The position numbers were made by a program, and so were the translations under genes. Below are positions 1-45,086 of a stretch of DNA of 64,000 nucleotides, piece after piece. Within the stretch, counting starts at the first letter, position 1, and each line of letters begins with the position of its first letter. The DNA lies in NCBI GenBank assembly GCA_020002185.1, contig CM034536.1:15727614-15791613 (forward strand). Reading direction: 5' to 3'. The notes below the pieces were generated by a model that saw only the letters and a list, made by a program, of their open reading frames with translations, had not been told where the DNA came from and did not search any database. The DNA comes from Paraescarpia echinospica. Lineage: Eukaryota; Annelida; Polychaeta; Sabellida; Siboglinidae.

Positions 1-639
1 AATGAGTCATAATTATGGAAAGGAAATGAACGATTGAAGAAGATTGTGGATATTATACTACCAGTACTCCACCCTAAACGAACATTGGATATATATTTTT
101 AACAATGACTTTCAAACAACCGAGGTAGAATATAACATTTTCGTTTTCTGATTATCTTGTTAAATTGAATGAAAATTCACTACGACTTAACTTGATCCAG
201 ACAGAACAAAATTATACATGACTCAAATCTCAAGAAGATGCAATATCTGATGACAATGTAATATTTTTATTACATGTAGGGTATTTTATTTTTTTTAGTT
301 TATACACCCTGTATTGTCTGCTATCTATATTTTGTAGGTTTTTCATTTTATGAATTAATGAAATTTAATTAATTTTACACGGATTAAAAAAGTTTAGATT
401 TCGAGAGAGAACGATTTTTTACACATTGACATTTCCTTGTGGAAATATTTGTACTTGCTGTAGACATTGTTTATTCTCGAAATAAAATAATTTTTATGAC
501 TGAATGCGACTGATTATTTCTATCATGGTAGAAATTATTTTTTTGTTCCGACAGGTGCTGCAGGTGACCAGATTCTAGTGTCCTGATTGGCTACTTGGAT
601 CACTTCTGCCATGTTGTACGTCTCAATTATCTAATAATT

Positions 640-915
640 CTCTGGGTGTTGTACTCAGCAACGTTGTACTAGGAACTTGTGTCCTTCTCTGGAGTGAGTC
701 CATTATAGATTTACCCCTTGTGGGATCTTTTACTTCCCCTGGCACAGACACCAAGTAGAAGGGACAACAGCTTAGTCTCTTCCTTAAGACACACAAAATG
801 TGGGGTGAACAAAATTGCCCAAGTTTTGAAAGGGCAGTCGGGAGGAGGATTCATACTCAGGGCCCTCTGATCAAGTCTTTTCCCTCAGAATCAGAGGCCC
901 CCACTTCCGGGTAAC
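640..915 (-). repeat. old tRNA-derived SINE copy
   Basis: It shares the block 'aattgcccaagttt' and a following GGATTCA box-B-like segment with the better copies at 10.1, 12.8, 14.4 and 39.2 kb. It is heavily diverged and its ends are uncertain. Confidence 0.4.
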
Positions 916-1034
916 ATCCCACCGGTTAGTGTGGCGCTCTGCAGCAAGATCATTGGCCACCAGTAATAAAACTGATAAGTAGAAAATGTGAATATGCCAT
1001 AGTGGAAACTGAAATCAAAAGATGTATAAATGGT

Positions 1035-1255
1035 GCTAGATAGTCTCGCTTATCCAACCCTCAACCTTCAATTACAAGGTTTTATGCACTAAAACAGTCA
1101 CCTCAGTAATACAACCACCTTGCAATTAAGGACAGTCCCACATTGTTTCTGTAAAGGTAAAGTGTAGGAAATTAGTCCCGCTAATACCGTCACCTCTCCA
1201 ATCAGGTCACTTTGTAAAGTCCCGTTTTATGTGTTCAACTCACTGTCACAAGTCC
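1035..1255. repeat. Tigger/pogo-like MITE, copy 1
   Basis: It shares a collinear 120-bp core with 35118-35290, including 'aatacaaccaccttgc', 'aggacagtccca' and 'ttagtcccgctaat'. The ends are decayed here. Confidence 0.5.
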
Positions 1256-1273
1256 CCAAATCATGATGTTCAT

Positions 1274-1279
1274 TTTATT
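1274..1279 (-). terminator. candidate polyadenylation signal of the ABTB gene
   Basis: This is the first canonical AATAAA on the minus strand below the stop codon, implying a 3' UTR of about 1.0 kb (2298 down to about 1255). A Tigger-like repeat starts just beyond it. Transcript data would be needed to confirm the cleavage site. Confidence 0.45.
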
Positions 1280-2298
1280 CTATATATATTAATATATGAG
1301 ATACAAATATACACTGTACAAGATATAATACAACCAACAGTCACATTTTGAAATGCAGACTAATTTTATATACATTTTGCTGGCCGTTATAATGCTTTGA
1401 CCTGGAAACAAATTCCATAGTTAGTTTGATGTGATAACCAGTTTGTGTTGCCTCGAAAGAAAACCATAGACATATAAAGCTTCAAAATTGACAGACCAAT
1501 AATTCATCTGATGCAAAAACGTTATATTTCACTCTCCAACAGGAGAATTTACTGGTCTGTTTTCAGTGCAACACAGTTATCTCTTATGTTGTAAAACGGC
1601 CATGTTTTATACAATCGCCAAATCGGGTATTCTTTAAATATTAAGACATAATTTTTTTTTTATGGACAATCTTTAAACGATCGAGATAAACATGCTATTA
1701 AATTGAGTGTTACAATGTCTCTAACCCAGGCATTCAGTTAACGAATGGACACCATTGTATATTCTTGTAACCACTAGCTTTACACAGCATATACTGAACA
1801 CATATACCTGTACTAAAATAATTTACATGTACCTTGCGATGGTAACATTCTTACACAGAATGAAGCTAACTTGCAAGACTAAATCGGAACATCTATACAC
1901 ATTCTGTACACTCCAAGAAATACTGATGTAGATATTCTATGATTACCCAAGGTACCATTACTCAATAACATTGCACAAACCCTTGACCTTTCAACTTCGT
2001 CCTTGGTGTCCTGTTAACATGCTATAGCTTTGTATAGCACAGAACACCTGCACAATAATTTCTGAACAATTTGTAGTTTTGTACATTACAAAAATATTCT
2101 TTTTATATAGTAATCATATTTCAAACGTTTTCACAGGGCTACATTAGGCCTACTTTAAAACTTACTTACATATTTGTACAACATACTTCATACTTGTTTT
2201 GATCCAACAATTCTCCATTGTTCAAAAGCAGTAACAGACAACCAAACTGTACACTTTGTTGTATCTACAATCGGTGACAGGGCTGTCTACCGTCGTAG

Positions 2299-34574
<32,276 letters not shown>

Positions 34575-34836
34575 TTTTATTCAAATTTTTAACAAAAGTG
34601 ACAACTGAGAAAATCAGCAAGCTCATTACAAACGATTTCTTCCATTTGGTTCTCTGACAACTCAGCCATGCAATAGAGAAATTGTTTTTTATAATCCGAG
34701 ATTGCGACGTAAAGGAAGCCCACTTACAGCGTCTCTATCCTGAATGTGCTCACCAGACCGCACTTAAAATTGGCTACCGTTGAGCGACTTTCTTTCGATT
34801 ATTCCTCGGCTTGTTGTCATCCGCATCTGTTCGCAC
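34575..34836 (-). promoter_or_regulatory. ABTB 5' UTR with a possible splice acceptor
   Basis: Upstream of the ATG, an in-frame TGA sits at 34581-34583. At 34837-34838 a pyrimidine-rich TTTTAATCATCTTGCAG precedes GTGCGAAC, which could be the acceptor of a 5' UTR intron. If so, transcription starts further to the right. No TATA box or clear promoter was identified. Confidence 0.3.
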
Positions 34837-35117
34837 CTGCAAGATGATTAAAACAAGAGTTTACGACACAATCAATCAAACATCTCAGATCGTCTGCAAG
34901 GAATAAAATCATAAAAGGACACTGTGAGCCACCTGATGCCATCTTTGTAGGAGGCAGATTCACCTTGAGCAGTACACCATTGGAGGTCACATGACGGAAC
35001 TGGTTCATGCACCTTAACTGCTGAATATACAGTTGCAAATATATTAGTTTCTTCAAATTTTACAACTACCGAAAATTGGAATGAAATTGCAGTGAAAAAA
35101 TTGGATGTAAGGTAGTA

Positions 35118-35290
35118 CGGTCGCACCTTACTTTAGAGCTACCTCGTTAATACAGCCACCTTGCTATTGAGGTCATCCTAGGACAGTCCCAAATTAGTTC
35201 TGTAACAGTAGATTATAAGAACTTAGTCTCGCTAATGAGGTCACCTCGCAAGTCCCGAGGGTGACCTCAATTGAGAGGTTTGACTGTGCT
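35118..35290. mobile_element. Tigger/pogo-like MITE, copy 2
   Basis: The right end, read inward, is CAGTCAAACCTCTCAATTGA, which resembles Tigger/pogo ends. The left end CGGTCGCACCTTACTTTAGA is a decayed partner. About 170 bp with no ORF. The core matches 1035-1255. Confidence 0.55.
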
Positions 35291-38200
35291 CATTCGTACG
35301 GCAAATGGTAGATGAATGATATATAGTAAATTATTTGTTGTGACTGTGTAAATGTGTAGACATGTTAAGAACAGATCCAACAGTTATATAACACAAATAA
35401 ATGAACAAACAATTAAATCACCCCGAGGGAATGGCTGCCTTTTCTGGTTGCAATCTGTAATCTGCTCCATTGGATGGCAGCTGAGCAGTCTACAAGTCTG
35501 TCTAAAGAAACATAGTGTATTTATGCAATAAGGACTGATCTAGTTGCCAGCAGCTGGTCTTGTCTGTCCCTCAGAAAAAAGAGACTAATTATCCAAGTAT
35601 ACCAAAGATGGATTTGTAAGATATTTCGATCAGACAGACTTGTAAGAAGAATGTATTCTGAGACCAATACTTCCCAAAGCACAAGTCAACAAATTCTGTT
35701 TTGCAAAACTAGACCTAAGAGCAGCAGATTGTTATACCTTGTCCGACCGCAATGTTACCTGACCAGAAATCCGACGCTATCGCCACACGAGTTCTTTGTA
35801 ACTGTTTTAATGGCATCAGAGGCAACGCCTCAGCCTAGAGTAGAGGGTTTGGTCACTTACTGATACATTTGATCGCACAATGACACTCGGTGGGCGGAAA
35901 AACAACTTCAAAGAGTCACGGCGTATAATTGCAGGTCGGTTGTCTTTGTAGCTGTGTCTATGTGAAGGGAGGTGGAACGGGGTGGTGTGGAGATACGCCA
36001 CCTAGGTGTCACCTTATGCGAATGGTAAAGTGGCCCGCATCGGTGTTCATGTCAAAAATCACAAATTGTAGAACCGCATTCAACATTCACTGGAAATATC
36101 CGATTAACAAACTGTGAACGAATTATGTTACAGAGAAGATACGGGAAAGAAGGCTTAGATTTGCTGGGCATGGCTGTCTATACATGCAATGATGAATTGG
36201 CATCTATTTCAGAGGTGCCAAGTCTACCACTTTGGTGGTAGAACATTGGTACCACATTGGTGGTAGAACTCATGGTTTTTCTTCATTTTTTTTTTATTTC
36301 ATGGTCTACTGCTTTAATGCCATCAGACCAATATTTCACGGTTTAAAACATTAGTCATTTTGAATATAACTATACTGCTTAATCAACATTTCACAAAGAA
36401 AATTTGGTTCTCTTTTGTACGAACTCCCCCTCATGACTGCAACACAAGGCTTGTACCACCATATCCTTATCTACCAGTGTCACATGAAAAACAGTACATC
36501 TACAGCTTCTTGTGCAACATTACTTGGTACCTCTGCTACAAAAAGCTGTGCTGTGGCAGCCAAATGCACCGAAGAGCTTGCCAGGAGAGACTCACTTGAA
36601 CTCTAAAGGAAGGGATGGGGCTGGAACCAGGAGAGGTCCACACAACACGCAGCGATAGAGCCTCTGAGGTGTTTGGAGACAAGGGGTGGAATCAGTCAAA
36701 TTTAACACCAGTGGCAACAAGAATGCATACTTTAAAAAAAACAGATGTATATGATTTTTGACAAAACTTGTTCAGCATACGAACAATGGCAGCGGCTGCA
36801 AAGAGGTTTCAGATCTTGGGTAATAAGAATAATAATGGAAGTATTTATGTAGGCAGAGTTTTATTATGATCTGACAGAACATTCACATACCCACCAATGG
36901 GAAGGGAAAATCAACTGTTGTGTTCTGTGCCCTAAAGGAAGAGCTATTCCCTGTAGGAGTTACACACATCAGTGAGGGCCACAGGCATCCGAAGACAGAT
37001 GGCTGCATGAAGTCAGCAGAGTTTTATATCAATGGCCACAAGAATGAATAAGTGCAAAACTAACACCTCTATAAAGACACTGCATGTGCCTGAACGCCAC
37101 GCATGCATTTGCACGCACAACTGTTATGCATACGCCGACATGCATGCATATCCAACATTATTACGACCTTCAGCCATCGATTTATTCTCATAATGATTCA
37201 TCTCTACTTAGCCCCATTGACACCTTATGCCCGATTTGCCTGAACACACAACCTATTAGCAAAACCACATTTTCACAGGAGGTGGGACGGCCCGCTGGGG
37301 GAACATATCACCCTGGTCATTCAACCCCACAAAGAAGCCACAACAATTTTCATCAGGAGAATTTTACCCACCAGACGGCATAATTGTCACCGCAATTATC
37401 CAGCCCAATGCGAGACAACAATAAACTCCAGGAATATCCCCCAGGGGTCCAGGGGGGCAGGGGGGCATGAAAACCTGTCCACGAGAACGTTTATTAGAAG
37501 TGACATGGACATATTGTATGAGCCTTGGTGAGATGTTAGACTCTGGTTTACTGGTAATAAGCTGCTGAAAGGTGAATAGATATTGAAGGACCTGCTTTGC
37601 CAGGTGCCTGGGGTAGGTCTTGTACATTGGCCAACAGACCATGCAGTGTCACCACCAATGGTGGTGGTTTATTGGATATTTCTATTGCAAGAAATATGGT
37701 CAATACATACACAATGATTTATGATATTGTATTAATATGCTGATATTGGGGCACTGTGAGTGTATCTCCACCCAGGTGCCGTGGTCCACTGCCCTCTCTC
37801 TCTGTTTATTTATTTTCTCTCACCTATGACTTCTCTACAATAGCCGATGTATTCAAAACATACAAATCGCGTTATTTCGAGTGATTTACTTAAGAAATTA
37901 CGTCTTAGCTGTTGCCACCTGTTGGAGAAATATGGAAAGCGTAGGGTGGTTAGCGACTCTCCAGATGGCGCTACTGTAAGCAGGATAAAATTGAAATACT
38001 GTAACAGTGATAACTGATGCCTCAGGTTTGTTGTTCCTTGGATGGGTGTAAGTTAGTGTCTATTATACACCAGTATTATGGAACAATATCGCAGCCAGCC
38101 TTGCACCAGATTTCAGACAAAGTAAAGACCAACAATCTGTCAACACAAGGCGGCTCAATATACCAAGTCCACCATGATCATCAACACACGACCAGCTAGC

Positions 38201-39195
38201 TGTTCTCAAGATAAATGTATCCCAAGATAGGCCGCATGTAATGGTTGTGTGTACTGAATATAAATGTCTTATCTTATCCACCGGTGCCCACCCACATGGG
38301 GATCATTGCTTTCAATAGCAATCTTGTTGAAAGCTGAAGTAATCATTAATCAACCTGTGGTTCTCATCCAGAAACATTCTCTATTGATGAACTGTCCAGA
38401 GAAGTCACCGCATCATCCATTACCAGTCAGAGGACATTACCCTTTGGTGTCACCCCTTTCACTTTCTAGATTCTTGGCCAATGCCAGATGGTAGAGGTAG
38501 ATACAGTGAATGACTAGACACCGCAAATACCAACTGGTAATAAATTATATCGACTGGGAGACAATATTCTTAAATGAAATTCCTTTGCAAGTTCTGCTCC
38601 GATTGGAGACTCATCTTTCAAACCTGTTGCGGTCTAGACAAGATCGGCATGTGTTGAGAGGGGGAGGCCAATTCTTACTTCATTCTTTTTCGTTTGCTGC
38701 TTTCATTGCAGGGCGAATCATCACACACAAGCAATTACAAGTAGATGGGATCACGCCCCGTCATACATCATCCTCGTAGCGGGGTGCGCGTGGGGTGATA
38801 TCTTGGGGTGCATAGGCACACAGTCTGCTGGTTTCAATTATGTCTCTCTCCAGGTTTTATATCCAGGGAAAGTACACAAGTGTCACCGATAACAAATGAC
38901 TAATCTAAACAGAATGAGATCAGACAACAGTTAAACAGGCATGGAAATAATACACAATTGAATTTAATGCACAATGTAGAAGGGACACTATCGCACAAAT
39001 CGAGAGTCCAGGGAATCGTTTCACTAAGTGAATTCATAAGGAAAATCCACCAGTAAACGGAATCCATTGTAAATTTATGGAGCGTTTTCAAAAATGCAAA
39101 AAATGCTGCTGTATCACCAAGGATACTATATTCATGACACACAGACAAGTGTCCCAGTGGAGTATGCTGATGTTTACTGTTTTCAGTATAAACAA

Positions 39196-39512
39196 GGTAA
39201 AAATAAGCTCTTATATAGCGCAGTATCTAGTCCTCAGGACTGCTCAAGGCACTTTACACTTTACTCCCTGGTAAACTTGTTCAATCAAACACCATCTCGA
39301 CTTCTCTGGGAAGCATCCAGCCACGCTGCAGTTAAATGCGCGAAGACTATTCATACACTGTTTATAGCCAGGTACTCATTCATACAGTGGAGTGAACTGG
39401 AGCAATGTAGAATGAACGAACTTACCCAAGGTTCGACACTGCAACACAGGATTCAAACCCGGGTTCTCTCGGTCGAGAGTCTGAAGCTCTAGCCACTGCA
39501 CTACTGTGCTCG
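39196..39512 (-). repeat. tRNA-derived SINE, best-preserved copy
   Basis: On the minus strand: box A region TGCAGTGGCTAGAGCT (39485-39500), then CTCTCGACCGAGAGAACC, and box B CCGGGTTTGAATCC. The body includes GCGTGGCTGGATGCTTCCC, and the tail is GACTAGATACTGCGCTATAT. Length about 317 bp. The box A/B spacing is as in a tRNA promoter, so pol III transcription is plausible. Confidence 0.88.
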
Positions 39513-42500
39513 ATATATAAAAGATCTCTGTTTGATCAGGAGCGAAATCAATCATAAAGATAAAAATTGGGCTTAAGAATGTTAGCAAAACAGTCCCCTG
39601 AATTTATTACCAGAAGAATAGGTTGTAAACAGCTACAAGGCAGTAACTGACTAACTTCAACTTGTTTGATTTTTTTTAAGTGCATAAAACTCACAATTAT
39701 TAATGTATGCAGTGACATGTTTGGGGGGTTTAAGCCATAACCCCTTTGGCAATTAGTTTTTTAAATTGTCTATATTTCCAGTTAGTATTAAATAGAGGAC
39801 TAAGAAAACACAAGTCGAGCACCAGTATCTAGGCCTGCCTACCCCAGACTTGCAGGGAAAGAACAGGAGAGCAACATAATATTTAGTCCTCTTTTGACTT
39901 CCCCTTTCCGAGATCCTAAATATGCCAAGTGCTGAATATACATTTCCCAGCCCCATTGTCTCTTTACAATACACACCAAGAAAATGTACATTTAGTCTGA
40001 TTTATGTCTGTACAAATTTCACTTCCACTGTCATCGATGCTGGCATAATAAATCACATTTCATACACACCTATTCTTACCCATTTATAACAGCGACGTCT
40101 CTGGGTTTACGGTTTCGTGTTTTCGAACAACCTTCTGCCAAGGGGACGGAAACTAGACACATTAGTCAGGGCAATCTGGCTATCTGATTCTATCGATGAC
40201 CACTATTTGTCAGATAGAATCTAACAAAGAGGTTTGGCAAGTCACCAAGTCGTGTGTATATGTACCCGGGCCCCGGGCTGCCAGACAATAGGGCTACAGT
40301 AGGATTGTTAAGTTGGCACCCAACAAGTACCCCACACTTAACCTTATTTCTTATACAGGTATTACTCATACAGGTAACCAGAATACAGACATGAGCAGGT
40401 AACCAGAATACAGACACGAGCTCTGTATACAGAATATCACAGATACACCCTATTTATCGAGTGGGTAGCATTACTGCAATGGGCACGCATGCAGGTTTGC
40501 TAACATCCTTGGGGGGAATATATAGCTATGGCTCCAGTTGCATGTTTAGCGGGTATGGCTTTATTTTGATTATTTTTTAAATAATATTACTCTTCTTCCA
40601 CATTAATCATTTGCAATGTGGGATCATCATCACTCAGTTCTTTCCATCCTCTTGTGATATTTCTCCAAATTGCTACATATTCTGCAATGTCTCCCAATCA
40701 TGGCTGCTGATTACCTGGTACCGTCCTCTGACACCTCTCTATAATCTGTTGCGCCACTATAACCTAATGGGTAACTAAGCTTGACCTCCCCTTTCTGAGG
40801 TTCTATATACGCCAGTTTGTTTGGCCCACAACAAAGAATGTGCAGTTTAAAATGGAATGCTTCATAAATGGACAATCATATCACACCTCAAGGAGGCAGA
40901 ACATCTTGTGTAACTGATCCGTGGTTTGCAATACCATATGCAGGGTTTTTCCAGAAGATATTTCCCAAGGAGCATAGAACAATCCAAGCATGACGTGCAT
41001 GGAGAGAGTCACCTCGGGCTGTATGATGACTTTTGAAAAAATTGTTGGAAAACCATTTTGACCCCTCGTATTATATTTAATACAGATTTGACTGATTTGT
41101 TCATTGCTATTTAAGAACAATGTTTGACCTACAATCTGCACACATTTCTAACAAAATTAATAGTCATGTAATGGGGTAAAATTATCCACACAGTTTTGTA
41201 ACTACATATATATGATGCTTTTAAGAAGTTCACACAAGGTATGATATATCGTCAGCACTTAGTATGATTTATAGTTACATTATTGTTCATGATGTTTATG
41301 ATGACGGAATACTTGCACACCAAACAATGAGAGATTGTATTTTTTAAGCGTTTATATTACAGGCATACTCACAATTACAGAATCAATTTAATTACAATGT
41401 CGCCTATTTTACCTGCAAAGTTACCTATTTAGAAACTAATAAAGAAGCACACTTAACATGTTATTTTAGTGACCAACTACACTGTCAATGCCATTCAACA
41501 CAACAAGTTCCTTTACTACTTAAATCTGCAATTAACTCAGAGTACTGATAACATTACCCAATCACTCACCCACCATGACCACACCATTGTCTCCACTCAC
41601 AAGAAGCAGCAGTCATTACATACCTGTTGGGCAACTTCAGCAATTACTAATGCAATCCTTCTCCAGTTTGGCTATCACTGATTAAGCCATTGGTCAAGGA
41701 GATCCATTGTAATCCCATGCAATCTGTGTACATATTTGTGCAACATTACTGGCATGTCACTGTTTGTAAGACCAACAACAACACTGAGAATTGCCAGCTG
41801 CCTGCAGACACCTGAAGACAAGCCTGTGTCAATCATTCCAGTCCAACACACGTGACTGGCTGCAGCATCAGTGGGCGGGGACATTGCAACCGGTTGATTG
41901 GCTCAGTCGCCCAGTGGGCGGGGCCTGTTTAGTAGCAGGCTGCTCAGTGAGGTGAACCTAAATGTTGAGTGAATATGGTAGCAGCAGTTTGTAGGAATCT
42001 GTGATATGAATGTGCAGCTGCCTGATATGAGATGATATGATTAGGAGCCCCCAGCATGACTGCAAATACAGAGTGTGTGTGGCAACCTGGGGATAGATGA
42101 CTTTCTACTATGACCAGACACCCACATACCTCGATGCAGTGACCACAGTCAGACTTCTGTTACGACAACCGACCCCAAATACTTCAGTTTCTGAACAGAA
42201 TGAAACGATCTGCATATAAAAGACCAGGGGAATAGTAACTTAGGTATACCATTAGCCCAAGATACTTCAGCTTCTGAAATGGTCTGCATATAAAAGATGC
42301 ATAGGTATACACTACAGTATATATAAACATACAACTTGTTTATTGGGCTTACAATTAATATCAACCAATGACAATGGCAACTACAGTGATACTAATTATA
42401 CAAGTTCTTTGCCGATATATGGTTAAATAACCATTGTGCTCACAAATTAAAATGTTAATTAACAAAATTATAAACTCAGTAAAATAATAATTAAAAACCC

Positions 42501-43894
42501 AATTATCAAAACAAATTAATTAACACAAAAGTAAATAAAAAGCCATGTAAGTCCTCCAAGGAAGCGATGGTACAATAGTGTTTTCATGTTGATACACAAC
42601 GATCAACTATAAGGTTTACAACAGGATTAAAAATCAGATGTTTCTTACGTAAACCCACAATCTGCCCAGCTACTTCTTCATGTCACCCAGAGGCATTCAC
42701 AATCACAGTGTGTCTTCATTTCTGCCTGTTCTGCCTACAGCTAACAGGACGAAAATCAGCTTTTGTGTTATTAATTATGGTTTTCATACACATTGTAAAC
42801 GACAGCCATTTGTAAAGTGTCTTCTCTGATAAGCTGACATGCTGTTGAATACACTGGCCAGTGTACCCGATAACAAATTACAGGGCTGCAATTATCAGTT
42901 GACATCTGCCTTCTGCTATGGTATGAGTTCATTATACGCCCTGTAACAATTGTACCTTCAGCCGCCAAAAGAGTGAAACTCGATCCTCCATGGCCTTTAA
43001 GACCATTTGTGATCAATATGCCAAGAAAAACTTGCAAATGATCCGATCTCAGAACTTCTGCACAACTGGTTTTCACACGCAAATGACGGTAGACATATCA
43101 TACCTTTTCAAGCAATTCAAACCTACTTTGCTTTTTTGACATAGTGTGGCAGCTGCAATTTTGTCCCCTGTTAGTCCTATCACACCAGATCTTGCTTGCA
43201 TAGACACTGACCAGCCTGTCAAGGCTGAAGCTGGTCGATTCCTTTCATTTGTTGCTGCATAATTCCACAAGGCTTTGGATGATATGCACCTGGACAACGT
43301 TGATGGTAATCTCTGTTAAGCCATGTGATTGTAGTACCATGGCACTGCAAAACTCCCATATTCATGAGCAGCAGAAATTAGTACCTGTCAATTGTTGAAT
43401 GGGTGGCCCATGGGAGGTAAACTTGCACCAGCATACCAAGTGATTGATATAGTGCATTCATCTTTCAGCAAAAATTAAAACTGCTCTGTTGATCAACTGA
43501 AATTGTAGTTGGTTTAACATCCATTAAAAAAAATGTCAACAACTGGTCATGTTTACCTTTAATAGTGTCACCATATATGTCTTTGCATGATAGGCTTAAA
43601 AAATTAATTAAAACAAATTGTGGTACCAACATACGACCTTCTTAATACAACTTTAGTCAGGAGCGAACAATTCTAGTAATTAGTGCAAGAGATAAATCAC
43701 TCCTCTGACGATTGATTAGAAACAAGATCAATATGAAATAAGGGTAACAGCTCCCCCAATAAAATGTATTGATACAAGTATTCTTAAAACCTACTTAACT
43801 TCATTGGCAGCAGATGTTAGCACATCTTATGTTGTTAACTTGCAACATATCATGTGGAATTGTATCCATAGTAGAATGAAAATATCCATAATAA

Positions 43895-44185
43895 CAGCAT
43901 AATCTTATACAGTGCCAATGTCCATTCAGCAAGGGTGCTCAAGGCGACTTAATTCACTATCAGAACAAGTGTATTGGCAGCGGCTTACACACTGACCCAT
44001 GTAGGTTTAAAGTAAACTTTTAACTTTTTATAGACTGAGACCACTGGCTAGGTGAGTCCACAACATGTTTTTTTTTCTCCATTTCTCTGTGTGGGATATT
44101 TTTATTTCCCTGGTACAACACCAGCTAGGTGTCGATTGAGAGTCTGGTGTTCTACCACCGAGCCACCCCACCCAAGGTGTTCATA
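43895..44185 (-). repeat. second tRNA-derived SINE family
   Basis: The minus strand begins GGGTGGCTCGGTGGTAGAAC, a near-consensus box A, followed by GACTCTCAATCGACACC. It ends with a CGCCTTGAGCACC...GGACATTGGCAC tail, a common LINE-type SINE tail. The head differs from the 39.2-kb family. Frames just upstream (to about 44640) may be part of a longer repeat. Confidence 0.65.
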
Positions 44186-44887
44186 TGCAGTAAAACTACT
44201 ACCCACACCTAGGGATACAGGGGGTGATGACAGCCACAACGAATGTGACACCACGCTAACTCATCAGCTTCAGTCTTAGAAACACGAGCCAAACTCGAAC
44301 ACATCAATCCAAATGTCTTCAACATGCTGGCCTACCTCACCTTTCTGCATTGTCCAGTTTTTGGATCTATCAGTAGACAGAGGTATGAGACCCAACACAA
44401 CTGGTCAGTAAGACTCAGTATGAAGTGGCTGGACATCACACCTGGTGTAATGACCAATGGCAGTTGACTCTACTGTCTGGACTCTAAAGTCATTAGTGCC
44501 ACAGTAATGAGCGTCCAAGGAGGTGGTCAGTTTTGACCACTCCAGTGATCTATGTGGCACATAACGGACTTCTCTACCATTCGAACAAAGGCAATGACCA
44601 CTGCCCATTGCATGGTGCTGTGGATAGAAATGCAATTCGCATTTCGGCTTTCGTTAAATGGTGAAATTATACAACTACAACTCTACTCCGCGACGCTGAA
44701 TGGATGTGTTCAGATTCCTTCTTGCACATTCCGCACATTACACAGCAGTCAGTCATAATGAATATGAGTCAAGCACATGCCTAGTTAAAGGCAGATGGTC
44801 TGATCGGTTTGATGGTGAAATCATGTTATATATCCCTGCTATTATATACTACTAGCTTACACCCACCCACGGAGCAACAGACCAAAG

Positions 44888-44985
44888 CAGGGGTAGAACT
44901 TCAGCATTTATTTTACTAGACAGCAGGACTAGTAAAGACAAAAGTTTACTAGTCCGCCAAAAGGTTTACTAGTCCTGCAAATAAA
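44888..44985. repeat. left terminal and subterminal repeats of the hAT element
   Basis: TIR at 44888-44900. ACTAGT occurs at 44928, 44948 and 44968, plus ACTAGA at 44915, arranged as TTTACTAGACAGC-GGACTAGT and TTTACTAGTCCGCC. These are likely transposase-binding sites by analogy with other hAT elements. Confidence 0.85.
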
Positions 44986-45086
44986 AAACATAGCACAAAT
45001 TTAGGTCACAACAATTTTATTTAAAACACAAAAAACCACAGTGTCATCCAGGCCTGGCGTTAACACTGCCTGTCAGTCAGTCAGTG

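Larger units (their letters stand above)
1..1273. other. region downstream of the ABTB gene
   Basis: AT-rich DNA with no gene that I can support. It holds a degenerate SINE-like copy (about 640-915) and a Tigger-like MITE copy (about 1035-1255), listed separately. Confidence 0.5.
34837..44887. other. intergenic region between the ABTB gene and the hAT element
   Basis: About 10 kb with no supported gene. It contains a Tigger-like MITE (35118-35290), two SINE families (39.2 and 43.9 kb), and a possible low-similarity repetition of sequence between 36.6 and 37.1 kb. A stretch at 42.77-43.30 kb has broken open frames on the minus strand. Confidence 0.5.

Noticed and set aside
39440..39500. A genuine tRNA gene on minus
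   Set aside because: Box A and B are present but the acceptor stem cannot be formed and the sequence continues into the SINE body and tail.
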